A stretch of 64,000 nucleotides of DNA from an uncultured Bacilli bacterium (lineage in GTDB: Bacteria; Bacillota_I; Bacilli_A; RF39; UBA660): NCBI GenBank assembly GCA_934087515.1, contig CAKOIY010000001.1, positions 1 through 64,000 of the forward strand. The letters run 5' to 3'. Below are positions 15,704 to 24,096 of this stretch, piece by piece; the first letter of the stretch is position 1; each line of letters begins with the position of its first letter. The notes under the pieces are model-generated. The model saw only the letters and a list, made by a program, of their open reading frames with translations, was not told the origin of the DNA and searched no databases. A program made the translations under genes and the position numbers.

Positions 15704-17017
15704 ATGAACGAAAATGAAAATTTAGAAGCAAGACTTGCTGATCTTGAAAGACAAGTAGCGGAAATTAAAAATATGATTAGTGCTCAAAGTAATAAAAATT
15801 TTGATGTTTCTGTGTATGAAAATGTTTTAAGTGATAGTGATATGGCTTATTTAATGAATGCTAAGGATGTTAGGCAAGCTGATTATGAGATAAATAATAT
15901 ACTTGCTAGACTTAGAAAGCAAGGTGTTAATGCTAATTTAAATGATTTAGCTAATTTTATTGAATCTAAGAAGGGGACTAGTACTAAGAATGATGATTCT
16001 AATGTTAGTGAAAAGATAAAGGAACTTGCTAGTAAGTTAACTGATTATGATATGAAATATTTATTAAGTATAGAGAATCCTAATCAAACAAACTTTTTAT
16101 TTAGTAGTTTAAATGCTAGATATGGAGCAAGTATTGATGATTTGATTGCTGCTGCTAAATATAAGAATGCACATATGAATGATGTTAAGCTTGAAAGTGG
16201 TGTAGTTGCTGAAGAAGAAACTCCTGTTGAGAGTGATAATTTATTAGAAGAACTTGATAGATTAGATAAGAAGTATGAAGAAGCTCTTGATAAAGGTGAT
16301 GATGTTTCTGAAATTAATGGTAAAAGAAATGCTGTGCTTGATGCAATTGATAAATCAAAAGTTAATGAATCTGGTAATGTTAGTAGTGTAGTTTCTGATA
16401 ATGAATATCCAAAACTTGAATCTGCTGATATGAATAAGATTTCTCAAATACTTATGAATGCTAAAATTGGTAATAATATATTAAATCAAATGGCTGAAAA
16501 GTATGGTGTTAATAAAGATGTTTTCTATAAAATGTTTAACTTAAATATGCTTGAAAGGAATTTTGGTTTAAAAGTTGAAAAACCTAATAAGATGCCAGAA
16601 AAAATTGAAAGTGTTGATAGTAAGTATAAGGTTGTTCCTGAACCTTCGATGAATGATGAGGTTAAAGGTGTTTATCCTTTGACTGTTGAAGAATTTAAGG
16701 AAAATGGTGGTTTGGAGCCTGATAGTAGAGGTAGAAGATTTGTTAAGAAGATAGCAAATAGTAGGATTATTAGATTTTTGGTTGACAAGGCTAAGGAAAT
16801 GCATATGAAAATGAAGATGAAAAAACAAGATGAAATAAGTTATGAGAGTGATTCTTCTGCTATTTCAGAGAAAAATTATGAAAAAATTCCTTCTAAAAAG
16901 GAAAAAATGGAGGCATATCAAAAAGAAGTAGAAAAGATGAAGGCTAATGAAAATGAGATAGATGAAAATGTAGCTTTTAATGATGAGCCAGAAATAACTA
17001 AATTTAATGCTAGATAA
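15704..17017 (+). CDS. Helical-repeat protein B (cassette gene 3)
   Basis: The 437-aa paralogue of the product of 13790-15394 starts with a short coiled coil (LEARLADLERQVAEIKNMI). Two or three helical modules follow: AKDVRQADYEINNILARL near residue 53, a second near 108-150 with YDMKYLLSIENPNQTNF, and a diverged third near 245-285. A long acidic linker leads to a basic amphipathic segment (GRRFVKKIANSRIIRFLVDK) and a Lys/Glu-rich tail. There is no clear membrane span, unlike genes 1 and 5; the basic helix could bind the membrane surface. GAGAGGAG precedes ATG 15704. Its partner gene follows after 15 bases. Function unknown. Confidence 0.7.
   Translation: MNENENLEARLADLERQVAEIKNMISAQSNKNFDVSVYENVLSDSDMAYLMNAKDVRQADYEINNILARLRKQGVNANLNDLANFIESKKGTSTKNDDSNVSEKIKELASKLTDYDMKYLLSIENPNQTNFLFSSLNARYGASIDDLIAAAKYKNAHMNDVKLESGVVAEEETPVESDNLLEELDRLDKKYEEALDKGDDVSEINGKRNAVLDAIDKSKVNESGNVSSVVSDNEYPKLESADMNKISQILMNAKIGNNILNQMAEKYGVNKDVFYKMFNLNMLERNFGLKVEKPNKMPEKIESVDSKYKVVPEPSMNDEVKGVYPLTVEEFKENGGLEPDSRGRRFVKKIANSRIIRFLVDKAKEMHMKMKMKKQDEISYESDSSAISEKNYEKIPSKKEKMEAYQKEVEKMKANENEIDENVAFNDEPEITKFNAR
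15860..15974 (+). repeat. 115-bp segment duplicated at 14345-14459 (copy 2)
   Basis: Second copy of the duplicated module, about 90% identical to the first at DNA level by hand count. Confidence 0.8.
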
Positions 17018-17032
17018 GAAAGGGGAAAAAAT

Positions 17033-17284
17033 ATGACTTTTAAAAGATATGATGTTATTACTTTTGAAGAAAATGATAAGGTAGTGGTACTTGCTGCACT
17101 TGTGCATGAAGGAAATGAATATGTTTATGTTAATGAGATATTACCTGATGAATCTGATGTAACTGATGTATATAAGGTAATGGTTGTGCATTATGAAGAT
17201 GGGACACTTGAAAAGGTAATTGATCCTGAACTTCTTCATGTATTGTTACCTAAGTTTCAAGAGTTATTAGAACAAGCTGATTAA
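17033..17284 (+). CDS. Small partner protein of cassette gene 3
   Basis: The 83-aa, strongly acidic protein has a beta-rich core (DVITFEENDKVVVLAALVHEGNEYVYVNEI ... VYKVMVVHYEDGTLEKV) and a short C-terminal helix ending PELLHVLLPKFQELLEQAD. Its shape and size match DUF1292-like small proteins of Bacillota. The gene follows the repeat protein by 15 bases with AAAGGGG as RBS and ends at a strong terminator. The same large-then-small order occurs at 13790/15391, which is why I treat these as a repeated two-gene unit. Confidence 0.65.
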   Translation: MTFKRYDVITFEENDKVVVLAALVHEGNEYVYVNEILPDESDVTDVYKVMVVHYEDGTLEKVIDPELLHVLLPKFQELLEQAD

Positions 17285-17288
17285 AGTT

Positions 17289-17320
17289 AAACTTATTCTG
17301 AGTTATGAATAAGTTTCTTT
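17289..17320 (+). terminator. Rho-independent terminator inside the cassette
   Basis: A perfect 10-bp stem (AAACTTATTC at 17289-17298, GAATAAGTTT at 17307-17316) is followed by CTTTT. It separates gene 4 from gene 5. Confidence 0.8.
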
Positions 17321-17339
17321 TGTATGGGTGGTGAATATA

Positions 17340-18242
17340 ATGAGCAATGAAGTTAAAAAATTAAGTGAAAAAGCTAGTGATGAAGATAAAGTTAGAATTG
17401 AAAAACTAATGGAATTACCTCTTAATGATAGTGAACGTGATGCTTCTATTAAGTTAATTGTTTTGGATTCTTTTGCTAAGTTAATGTATGATGATGAATT
17501 AAATATAGTTTTTGATGAGTCTGATAAGGCAAAGGATGCAAGAGATGCTATTGCTAATAGATTAGGTGTTGATTCTGATGAATTACAGATGATTGCTGAT
17601 TATAAGAAGAAGAATAATGTTAAATGTACTTTGAATAGAAATGATGTTATAAAGAAGAATTCTGATCTTAATGAATTTATTGATAAGATGAGTGTTGCAG
17701 AGATGAATTCTATACTTAATATGAAGGCATCTGGTAATTATGATGATAATATTTTGAATAATATTTCTAGTAGAATTGGTGCTTCTGCTTCTAAACTTGA
17801 AGAAATTGCTGTTGAAAAGAATAAAGGTCTTATGAGTGGTAAGAATAATGATAAATCTATGGAAAATGGTGAGTCTAAATCTTTAGATGAAAATAATAAT
17901 AATAATAATGACAAAGATAAAGATAAAGAAAAGGAAGTTACTTCTAGTTCTAGTGGGTCTAATGGCACTAATCTTGAAGAAAAAGATGATTCTTCAAAGA
18001 CTAAGGTTTCTGCTGATTTAACTCCTGAAAAGAAGAAAAAACCTAATAGAATTACTACAGCAGGTGCTAAACTTATTGCTTCGATTAAAAATAATAAAGG
18101 TAAAGCTATGCTTGGTATATTAGGTCTTGGTGCTGTTGCAGTTCTTGCTATTACTAATCCTGTTATGTTTTGGACTTTACTTGCTGCGGCTGGTATTGGT
18201 AAGATATATAAAGATTTTCAAGCTGGAGCAAAAGGTAGATAA
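17340..18242 (+). CDS. Helical-repeat protein C with C-terminal membrane hairpin (cassette gene 5)
   Basis: The 300-aa product has two diverged copies of the same helical module (DARDAIANRLGVDSDELQMIADYKK near 70-95 and MSVAEMNSILNMKASGNYDDNIL near 115-160), separated from the membrane by a disordered stretch of Asn, Asp, Lys and Ser. Two hydrophobic segments close the protein (AMLGILGLGAVAVLAI and VMFWTLLAAAGIGKIY), likely a re-entrant hairpin. ATG 17340 is chosen because GGGTGGTG stands just upstream. It has no small partner gene; ftsY follows after a terminator. A shared ancestry with genes 1 and 3 is inferred from the module pattern. Confidence 0.65.
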   Translation: MSNEVKKLSEKASDEDKVRIEKLMELPLNDSERDASIKLIVLDSFAKLMYDDELNIVFDESDKAKDARDAIANRLGVDSDELQMIADYKKKNNVKCTLNRNDVIKKNSDLNEFIDKMSVAEMNSILNMKASGNYDDNILNNISSRIGASASKLEEIAVEKNKGLMSGKNNDKSMENGESKSLDENNNNNNDKDKDKEKEVTSSSSGSNGTNLEEKDDSSKTKVSADLTPEKKKKPNRITTAGAKLIASIKNNKGKAMLGILGLGAVAVLAITNPVMFWTLLAAAGIGKIYKDFQAGAKGR

Positions 18243-18250
18243 AAATTATA

Positions 18251-18279
18251 AATACGGTTTAATTACTGTATTTTTTTTG
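18251..18279 (+). terminator. Rho-independent terminator
   Basis: AATACGGT (18251-18258) pairs with ACTGTATT (18265-18272), one G-T pair, followed by TTTTTT. It ends the repeat-protein cassette. Confidence 0.8.
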
Positions 18280-18304
18280 TTATACTTATATATAGGTGAT
18301 AGAG

Positions 18305-19288
18305 ATGGGAATATTTGATAGAATTAGAAATAGTTTTAAGAAAGAAGTAAAAGAAGATAATAAAGAAGTTAAGTTATATGATAAGGGTCTTACTAAGACT
18401 AGGGATAATTTTGTTTCTAAACTTGTTAATATAACTAATAAATATAATAAAGTTAATGAAGAGTTTTTTATGGAACTTGAGGAAATATTAATTATGGCAG
18501 ATCTTGGAGTTAATACAGTTATGAAATTTATGGATAGACTTAGAGATAGGGTGCGTCATGAACATATTGAGGATCCTTCTTTGCTTAGGGAAATTATTGT
18601 AGATGAGTTATTTATTATTTATGTAAATAACGAGGTTATTGTAAATAAGATTAATTATGCTAAGGAAGGTCCTACTGTTATTTTGTTTGTAGGTGTTAAT
18701 GGTGTTGGTAAGACTACTTCTATTGCAAAGATTGCTACTAAGGAAATAAGTAAAGGCAAGAAAGTGTTAATGGTTGGTGCTGATACTTTTAGAGCTGGTG
18801 CTGTTAAGCAACTTAAGGAATGGGCTGATAGAACTGGTGCTTCTTTTGTTGGTGATGAATCTATGAAGGATCCAGCTTCTGTTGTATATGATGGGCTTAA
18901 GAAAGCTAAAGAAGAAGACTTTGATGTTGTGTTAATAGATACGGCTGGTCGTCTTCAAAATAAGGTTAATTTGATGAAGGAACTTGAAAAGATTAATAAG
19001 ATAATAACTAATTTTATTCCAGATGCTCCACATGAGACTTTGCTTGTTATTGATGCTACAACTGGTCAAAATGGTATTAGTCAGGCTAAGACTTTTAAAG
19101 AGGTTACTAATATTACTGGAATAGTTCTTACTAAACTTGATGGTACTGCTAAGGGAGGTATAGTTCTTGCTATAAAAGATGAGGTAGATATTCCTGTTAA
19201 GTATGTAGGACTTGGGGAAAAGGCTGAAGATCTTAGTGTATTTGATATTGAAAACTATATATATGGTTTGTTTAAGGATATGATATGA
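18305..19288 (+). CDS. ftsY: Signal recognition particle receptor FtsY
   Basis: FtsY (327 aa) is the membrane-side GTPase that docks Ffh-ribosome complexes to SecYEG. It has a short N-terminal helix, the NG domain with P-loop GVNGVGKTT (130-138), DTAGR (212-216), TKLDG (from 276) and a C-terminal GLGEKAEDL. The long acidic A domain of E. coli is missing, as usual in Bacillota. ATG 18305 follows AGGTGAT. ylxM overlaps its stop. Its partner ffh is at 46937, not adjacent. Confidence 0.97.
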   Translation: MGIFDRIRNSFKKEVKEDNKEVKLYDKGLTKTRDNFVSKLVNITNKYNKVNEEFFMELEEILIMADLGVNTVMKFMDRLRDRVRHEHIEDPSLLREIIVDELFIIYVNNEVIVNKINYAKEGPTVILFVGVNGVGKTTSIAKIATKEISKGKKVLMVGADTFRAGAVKQLKEWADRTGASFVGDESMKDPASVVYDGLKKAKEEDFDVVLIDTAGRLQNKVNLMKELEKINKIITNFIPDAPHETLLVIDATTGQNGISQAKTFKEVTNITGIVLTKLDGTAKGGIVLAIKDEVDIPVKYVGLGEKAEDLSVFDIENYIYGLFKDMI

Positions 19289-19572
19289 TGAATGATACTG
19301 TTTATTTGACTATTTTATTTGATTATTATGAGTCTCTTTTAAGTGATAGAGATAGAAGTTGTTTTAGGGATTATTATTTTTCTAATTTGTCTTTATCTGA
19401 GATTGCTCTTGCTAGTAGTGTTTCTAGAAATGCTATTCATAAGAGACTTAAGAAGATATGTGATGAACTTTACTTATATGAGAGCAAACTTGGTTTGTAT
19501 GAAAAGGAAAAGAGAATTATGGATCTTATTCATGATGAGGTTTTAAAGGAAAAGATTAAGGAGATTCTTTAG
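19285..19572 (+). CDS. ylxM: YlxM family SRP-associated HTH protein
   Basis: The 95-aa protein has a sigma-70 region-4-like helix-turn-helix (LSLSEIALASSVSRNAIHKRL, about 35-58) and flanking helices typical of YlxM/UPF0122. In Bacillota ylxM usually precedes ffh and is thought to regulate or assist the SRP pathway. Here it overlaps the ftsY stop (ATGA), while ffh lies about 27 kb away. It is therefore coupled to the receptor gene rather than to ffh. A weak 4-bp hairpin followed by ten T lies just after the stop. Confidence 0.88.
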   Translation: MMNDTVYLTILFDYYESLLSDRDRSCFRDYYFSNLSLSEIALASSVSRNAIHKRLKKICDELYLYESKLGLYEKEKRIMDLIHDEVLKEKIKEIL

Positions 19573-19649
19573 GTTTTAATAGCCTGTTTTTTTTTTACTT
19601 TCTATTTTTTTTTACTTTACTTTTTTTTTATTTTCTTTGTTTAAAATTG

Positions 19650-19678
19650 TTGACTTATGTAGTTTGTTTTTATATACT
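19650..19678 (+). promoter_or_regulatory. Promoter of the subtilase operon
   Basis: TTGACT at 19650-19655, 17 bp, TATACT at 19673-19678: the closest to consensus in this part of the window. Long T-tracts lie just upstream (19583-19631). Confidence 0.75.
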
Positions 19679-19711
19679 TAGGGTGTAAAATAGAAAGGAG
19701 AATATATTATT

Positions 19712-22315
19712 GTGAAAAGAAAGATTATAATAATGGTTTTGGCTATTAGTTTATTTGTTCCTATTTCTTATGTAAGTGCTAGTGATAATACTTATAGTTT
19801 TGATGAAGTTAGTACGAATGAACTTTTGGATGATAAGGATTATAAGAGTGATGAACTTATTGTAGTTTTTAATGATAATTTATCTAATAAAGCCATTAAT
19901 AATGTTGTTAGAAATGAGAATGCTATTGTTAAGAATATTAAGAGGCTTGATGATGATTCTGTGAGTGTTAGGGTTAAGATTTCTGATGATATGGAAACTG
20001 CTATTGATAGTTTTAAGGATAATCCTAGAGTTGCTTTTGTACAACCTAATTATAAGTATAAAGTAAATTCTGATGCTAGTGTTTATAACAATCCTAATTA
20101 TCAATATCATATTGATCTTATTAAGACTAAAGAGGCTTGGAGTTTAGTTGAGTCTAAGGGTAATACTACTAAGGTTTCTGTTATTGATACTGGTGTTGAT
20201 GTTAAACATGAGGATTTACAAAAAAATTTGGTTTCTAATAGTAGTTATACTCAAACTGTTGGTGGAATTAAGAAACAAGTTGTGTATGATTCTGATCATC
20301 ATGGTACACATGTTACTGGAATAATTGGTGCAACTTATGGTAATGGTATTGGTGTTTCTGGTGTTGCTTCAGGTAATAATAATAATTTAGCTAAGATTAT
20401 GGTGGTTGGAACAAGTTTTGACGGGGAAAGTATGTATACTTCAGATATTATTGATGCTATTAATTATTCTAAAGATAATGGCGCTAAAGTTATTAATATG
20501 AGTTTGGGTGGTACTGGTAGAGATAGGGCAATGGAAGCTGCTATTCGTGATGCTTATGATAATGGCATTGTGCTTGTTGCAGCATCTGGTAATGACGAAT
20601 CTAATGAGTTTAGTTCACCAAGTGATTTTAAAGAGGTAATAAGTGTTAATGCTTCTAATAAGTATAATAAGCCTGTTTATTGGTCTGATTATGGTATTAG
20701 TAAAGATATTAGTGCACCTGGTTATAATATACTTAGTACTACTCCTGGAAATACTTATGAATTACTTAGTGGTACTTCTATGGCATCACCAATTGTTGCC
20801 GGGGTAGTTGCTTTAATGCTTGATGCTAATCCTAGTTTGACTCCTGCTGAGGTGTATAATATACTTTGTGCTAGTACTGGTCAAAGTGATTTTGATGAAA
20901 TGCTTGGTTATGGTATTGTAAATGCTAAGGAAGCTGTTTCTGCTGCTATAGATGCTAGTTCTTCAGTTGATGTAGATTCTGTATCTATAAAAGATTATGA
21001 TGCTTCTTATAGTGCTGATTATGATGCTGTTGTTTATGAAAATGATGATATTTCTTTAGAGGCTTTGGTTAGGCCTGCGACTTCTTTAAAGAAAGTTGAA
21101 TGGTCTAGTAGTGATGATTCTATTGCTAAAGTTGATTCTGTTACTGGTAGGGTTACTGGTGTTAAGTCAGGATTTGTTACAATAACTGCTAGTGTTTCTG
21201 GTAAGAGTGATAGTGTTTTAGTTAAGGTTAAGGAGTCTTTATCTCAAACTGGTATATCTATTGTATCTAAAGAAGATTATTCTAGTATTGTAAAAGGTTC
21301 TTCTTATGAACTTAAGGCTAATATTTTACCTAGTAATGCTACTAATAAAGAAGTTTATTGGTCTTCTAGTGATAGAACTGTTGCAGATATAAATGAACTT
21401 GGTATTCTTACTGGTAAATCTTCTGGAAAGGCTACTATTACAGTTAAAACTTATGATGGAAAGTATTATGATAGTTTTGACGTAATTGTTACTAGTCCTG
21501 CTAGTGTTAAACTTACTAAGTATGCTTCTAAGTTACTTGTTGGTAATAAGTATACTTATAAGGGTTATGTTTTAGATATAGATGGTAAGAAAACTAATGA
21601 TAAGATTATATGGTCTAGTACTAGTGCTAGTATTGCTAAGATAGATAGTAATGGAACTGTTACTGCACTTAAGCCTGGTACTACTTATATAGTTGGTACT
21701 GTTAAGGGTACTGATCAAGGAAATCGTCTTGTTAAGGTAGCATATAGATTGTTTGTTGGTAAGACTAATTATGCTTTAGGAGATTATAATCTTAAAGTTA
21801 GAAAGGTTACTTATAATAGTGTTACTTTGAATTGGAATAAGATTAATGTTGCTAGTAAATATATAGTTGAAAGAGCTATGAGTTCTAATGGTTCTTATGC
21901 AAAGATTGGTGAGGTTACGGGTACTTCTTATAAGGATTCTAATGTTGTTTTAGGTAAAAGATATTATTATAGAATAAAGGCTGTTTATAGTAGTACTAAG
22001 TCATTTAGTTATTCTTATAGTGTTAATGCTTTAGTTTCTCTTGATAAACCAGTTATTTCTGTTACTAATTATAAGTCTAGATATTTAAAGATTTCTATTA
22101 ATAAAGTTCCTAGTGCTAGAGGTTATACTATATATAGAGCTAGTTCTGTTAATGGTTCTTATAAGGTAGTTACTTCTACTACTAAGAATTATTATATTAA
22201 TGGTAAGCTTGTTAAGAATAAGAGATATTATTATAAAGTTAGGGCTTATAAGGTTGTTAATGGTAAGAAAGTATATAGTCCTTATTCAAGTATTAAGAGT
22301 AGGGTAGTTAGGTAG
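19712..22315 (+). CDS. Secreted subtilisin-like protease with Big2 and fibronectin-type modules
   Basis: The 867-aa extracellular peptidase of family S8 starts with a signal peptide (cleavage near VSA, residue 23) and an inhibitor-like prodomain (~45-115). The catalytic domain carries Asp159 in VIDTGVD, His197 in HGTHVTG and Ser356 in GTSMASP. Three bacterial Ig-like (Big2) modules follow, each with a WSSSD or WSSTS core, then two fibronectin type III-like repeats with KYIVERA and RGYTIYRAS. There is no LPXTG or other sorting signal, so it is secreted or held by its modules. GTG 19712 has AAAGGAG upstream. The next gene starts 10 bases later and likely acts with it. Confidence 0.93.
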   Translation: MKRKIIIMVLAISLFVPISYVSASDNTYSFDEVSTNELLDDKDYKSDELIVVFNDNLSNKAINNVVRNENAIVKNIKRLDDDSVSVRVKISDDMETAIDSFKDNPRVAFVQPNYKYKVNSDASVYNNPNYQYHIDLIKTKEAWSLVESKGNTTKVSVIDTGVDVKHEDLQKNLVSNSSYTQTVGGIKKQVVYDSDHHGTHVTGIIGATYGNGIGVSGVASGNNNNLAKIMVVGTSFDGESMYTSDIIDAINYSKDNGAKVINMSLGGTGRDRAMEAAIRDAYDNGIVLVAASGNDESNEFSSPSDFKEVISVNASNKYNKPVYWSDYGISKDISAPGYNILSTTPGNTYELLSGTSMASPIVAGVVALMLDANPSLTPAEVYNILCASTGQSDFDEMLGYGIVNAKEAVSAAIDASSSVDVDSVSIKDYDASYSADYDAVVYENDDISLEALVRPATSLKKVEWSSSDDSIAKVDSVTGRVTGVKSGFVTITASVSGKSDSVLVKVKESLSQTGISIVSKEDYSSIVKGSSYELKANILPSNATNKEVYWSSSDRTVADINELGILTGKSSGKATITVKTYDGKYYDSFDVIVTSPASVKLTKYASKLLVGNKYTYKGYVLDIDGKKTNDKIIWSSTSASIAKIDSNGTVTALKPGTTYIVGTVKGTDQGNRLVKVAYRLFVGKTNYALGDYNLKVRKVTYNSVTLNWNKINVASKYIVERAMSSNGSYAKIGEVTGTSYKDSNVVLGKRYYYRIKAVYSSTKSFSYSYSVNALVSLDKPVISVTNYKSRYLKISINKVPSARGYTIYRASSVNGSYKVVTSTTKNYYINGKLVKNKRYYYKVRAYKVVNGKKVYSPYSSIKSRVVR

Positions 22316-22325
22316 GAGGTAGAGT

Positions 22326-24014
22326 ATGAAAAAGAAAATTATATCGTTAGTTTTAGTATGTGCATTACTTATTACTATTTTACCTAGTGGTGTTAGTGCT
22401 CTTAGTAAGGTTAATCCTTCAGAGAAGAAGGAGGTTTCTTTAAAGAAAGTTAATGATAAGTCTTTAATTGTTAAAACTCCGACTGCTAAGCAAATTAGAA
22501 AGGCTGGTAGTGAACTTGATTTTTATAAACAAAGTTTTATTGAACAAGTTGAGGAGACTTATTCTCGATATGATTATGTAACTTATATTGATTCTGTTAG
22601 GAAGGCTTTTGAGAAGGCACATCAAGAGGCTATTGATACACTTAATAATCTTAGTTCTTTAGATGATTTGTTTTATGATTATGAGGAAGGTACTGTTTCT
22701 TTAGATGTTAATTTACCTTATGCTACTATGACTACTATTGGTGGTTGGGATTATGATTATGTTACTACTGATAATTATTATTTGACTTTGAAAAAACGTG
22801 GTCTTAAGGCTATAAATGATGCTTTTGATTGTTTTTATGAAGGGGATTTTAGTACTTATTATAATACTATAATTAATTCTTATCGTAGTGAGTATTTAGG
22901 ATATGTAAGTAGTGCTAATGATTATTATTCACTTGCTAAAGGTTTTGCTAATATTGGTTTAGTTGGAGATTATAATAATTTTACATATGTTGATATTTCT
23001 TTTGATTTAGATAATTATAATGGTGAAGATGCTGAATCTATGTCTGGTTCTTGTCAATATGATGCTTATGGTTATTTTCCTGATTTTGAATATGTAGAGT
23101 TTTTAAATAGTGTTGGTATTGCGTCTATTCCTTCTTATTCTCTTGGTCGTGTTATTTATTCTTTAGGAGAAGTTCAAGATACTAAAAATGCTTTTAGTGC
23201 ATATATTAATAATTATGTATATGAACAACTTAAAGCTAGTGGTTATAAGGTTACTGATGAGATTATAGATATGGCTGATAAGACTCTTGATGATATTAAT
23301 AATGGTTATAATCCTGATACTATGTATACTAAGTATATTGATTTGATTGAAAAATTTGAAGATATGACTGGTGTTACTTATCAAAAACTTAGTTCTACTA
23401 CTACATTTAAACTTGCTGCTGGTATTGATAAGTTATCTAAGAAGTATTTGGATAAAAAAGTTTATTCTAATGCTGGTTATAATACTAATTATAATCTATT
23501 AGATAATGCTAGTAGTGCTATTAATGTTGTGTATGAGGTAGAAATACCTAGAAATTTCTTGGTTAAGCTTGAAAAACTTCTTAAGAAGACTCCAACTAGA
23601 GTTGTTGAACTTAGTAATGCCAAGAAGTCATATGCTAATAAGTTAAATACTTTTAAGAATAATAAAAAGTATAATCAAAAGAAAGTTGTTCCTATTGTTA
23701 ATGAGGGAATTAGTAAAATAAATAAGGCTACTTCAGTTGATAGTGTTAAGAGTATATATAATACTTATTATAAGAAGGCTTTACTTACTATAAATAAATA
23801 TAAGATAACTACTTCAAAGACTGGTAAGGGTGTTATTACCAAGAGTAAAACTGTTAATTATGGTTCTAATGTTGTTATTACTATGACTCCTAGTAAGGGT
23901 TATAAACTTAGTAAGGTTTATGTAGATGGTAAACGTGTTAGTGTTAAGAGTAAGTATACATTTAAGAATGTTACTTTGAATCATTCTATAAAGGCAGTTT
24001 TTGTTAAGAAGTAG
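22326..24014 (+). CDS. Secreted protein with C-terminal InlB-type repeat
   Basis: The 562-aa product has a signal peptide (cleavage near VSA, residue 26), a Tyr/Asp-rich middle region of ~450 residues that I do not recognise, and a C-terminal module in which GKGVITKSKTVNYGSNV and SKGYKLSKVYVDGK resemble the divergent InlB B-repeat fold found on many Gram-positive surface proteins. It is cotranscribed with the subtilase (10-base gap, GGAGGT RBS), so it may be a substrate, inhibitor or cofactor of that protease; none of these is shown. A strong terminator follows. Confidence 0.78.
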   Translation: MKKKIISLVLVCALLITILPSGVSALSKVNPSEKKEVSLKKVNDKSLIVKTPTAKQIRKAGSELDFYKQSFIEQVEETYSRYDYVTYIDSVRKAFEKAHQEAIDTLNNLSSLDDLFYDYEEGTVSLDVNLPYATMTTIGGWDYDYVTTDNYYLTLKKRGLKAINDAFDCFYEGDFSTYYNTIINSYRSEYLGYVSSANDYYSLAKGFANIGLVGDYNNFTYVDISFDLDNYNGEDAESMSGSCQYDAYGYFPDFEYVEFLNSVGIASIPSYSLGRVIYSLGEVQDTKNAFSAYINNYVYEQLKASGYKVTDEIIDMADKTLDDINNGYNPDTMYTKYIDLIEKFEDMTGVTYQKLSSTTTFKLAAGIDKLSKKYLDKKVYSNAGYNTNYNLLDNASSAINVVYEVEIPRNFLVKLEKLLKKTPTRVVELSNAKKSYANKLNTFKNNKKYNQKKVVPIVNEGISKINKATSVDSVKSIYNTYYKKALLTINKYKITTSKTGKGVITKSKTVNYGSNVVITMTPSKGYKLSKVYVDGKRVSVKSKYTFKNVTLNHSIKAVFVKK

Positions 24015-24025
24015 TACTAGTTATT

Positions 24026-24060
24026 AGAAAAACATTCTATAGGGTGTTTTTCTTTTTTTG
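24026..24060 (+). terminator. Terminator of the subtilase operon
   Basis: AGAAAAACA (24026-24034) pairs with TGTTTTTCT (24045-24053), capped by CTATAG, and is followed by a T-run. Confidence 0.85.
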
Positions 24061-24073
24061 TCTAAACATAAAA

Positions 24074-24096
24074 AAAATACTTAAACCAAGTATTTT
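24074..24096 (-). terminator. Terminator of spoIVA
   Basis: Read on the - strand, AAAATACTT and AAGTATTTT form a 9-bp stem with loop GGTTT, followed by T residues. Confidence 0.75.
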
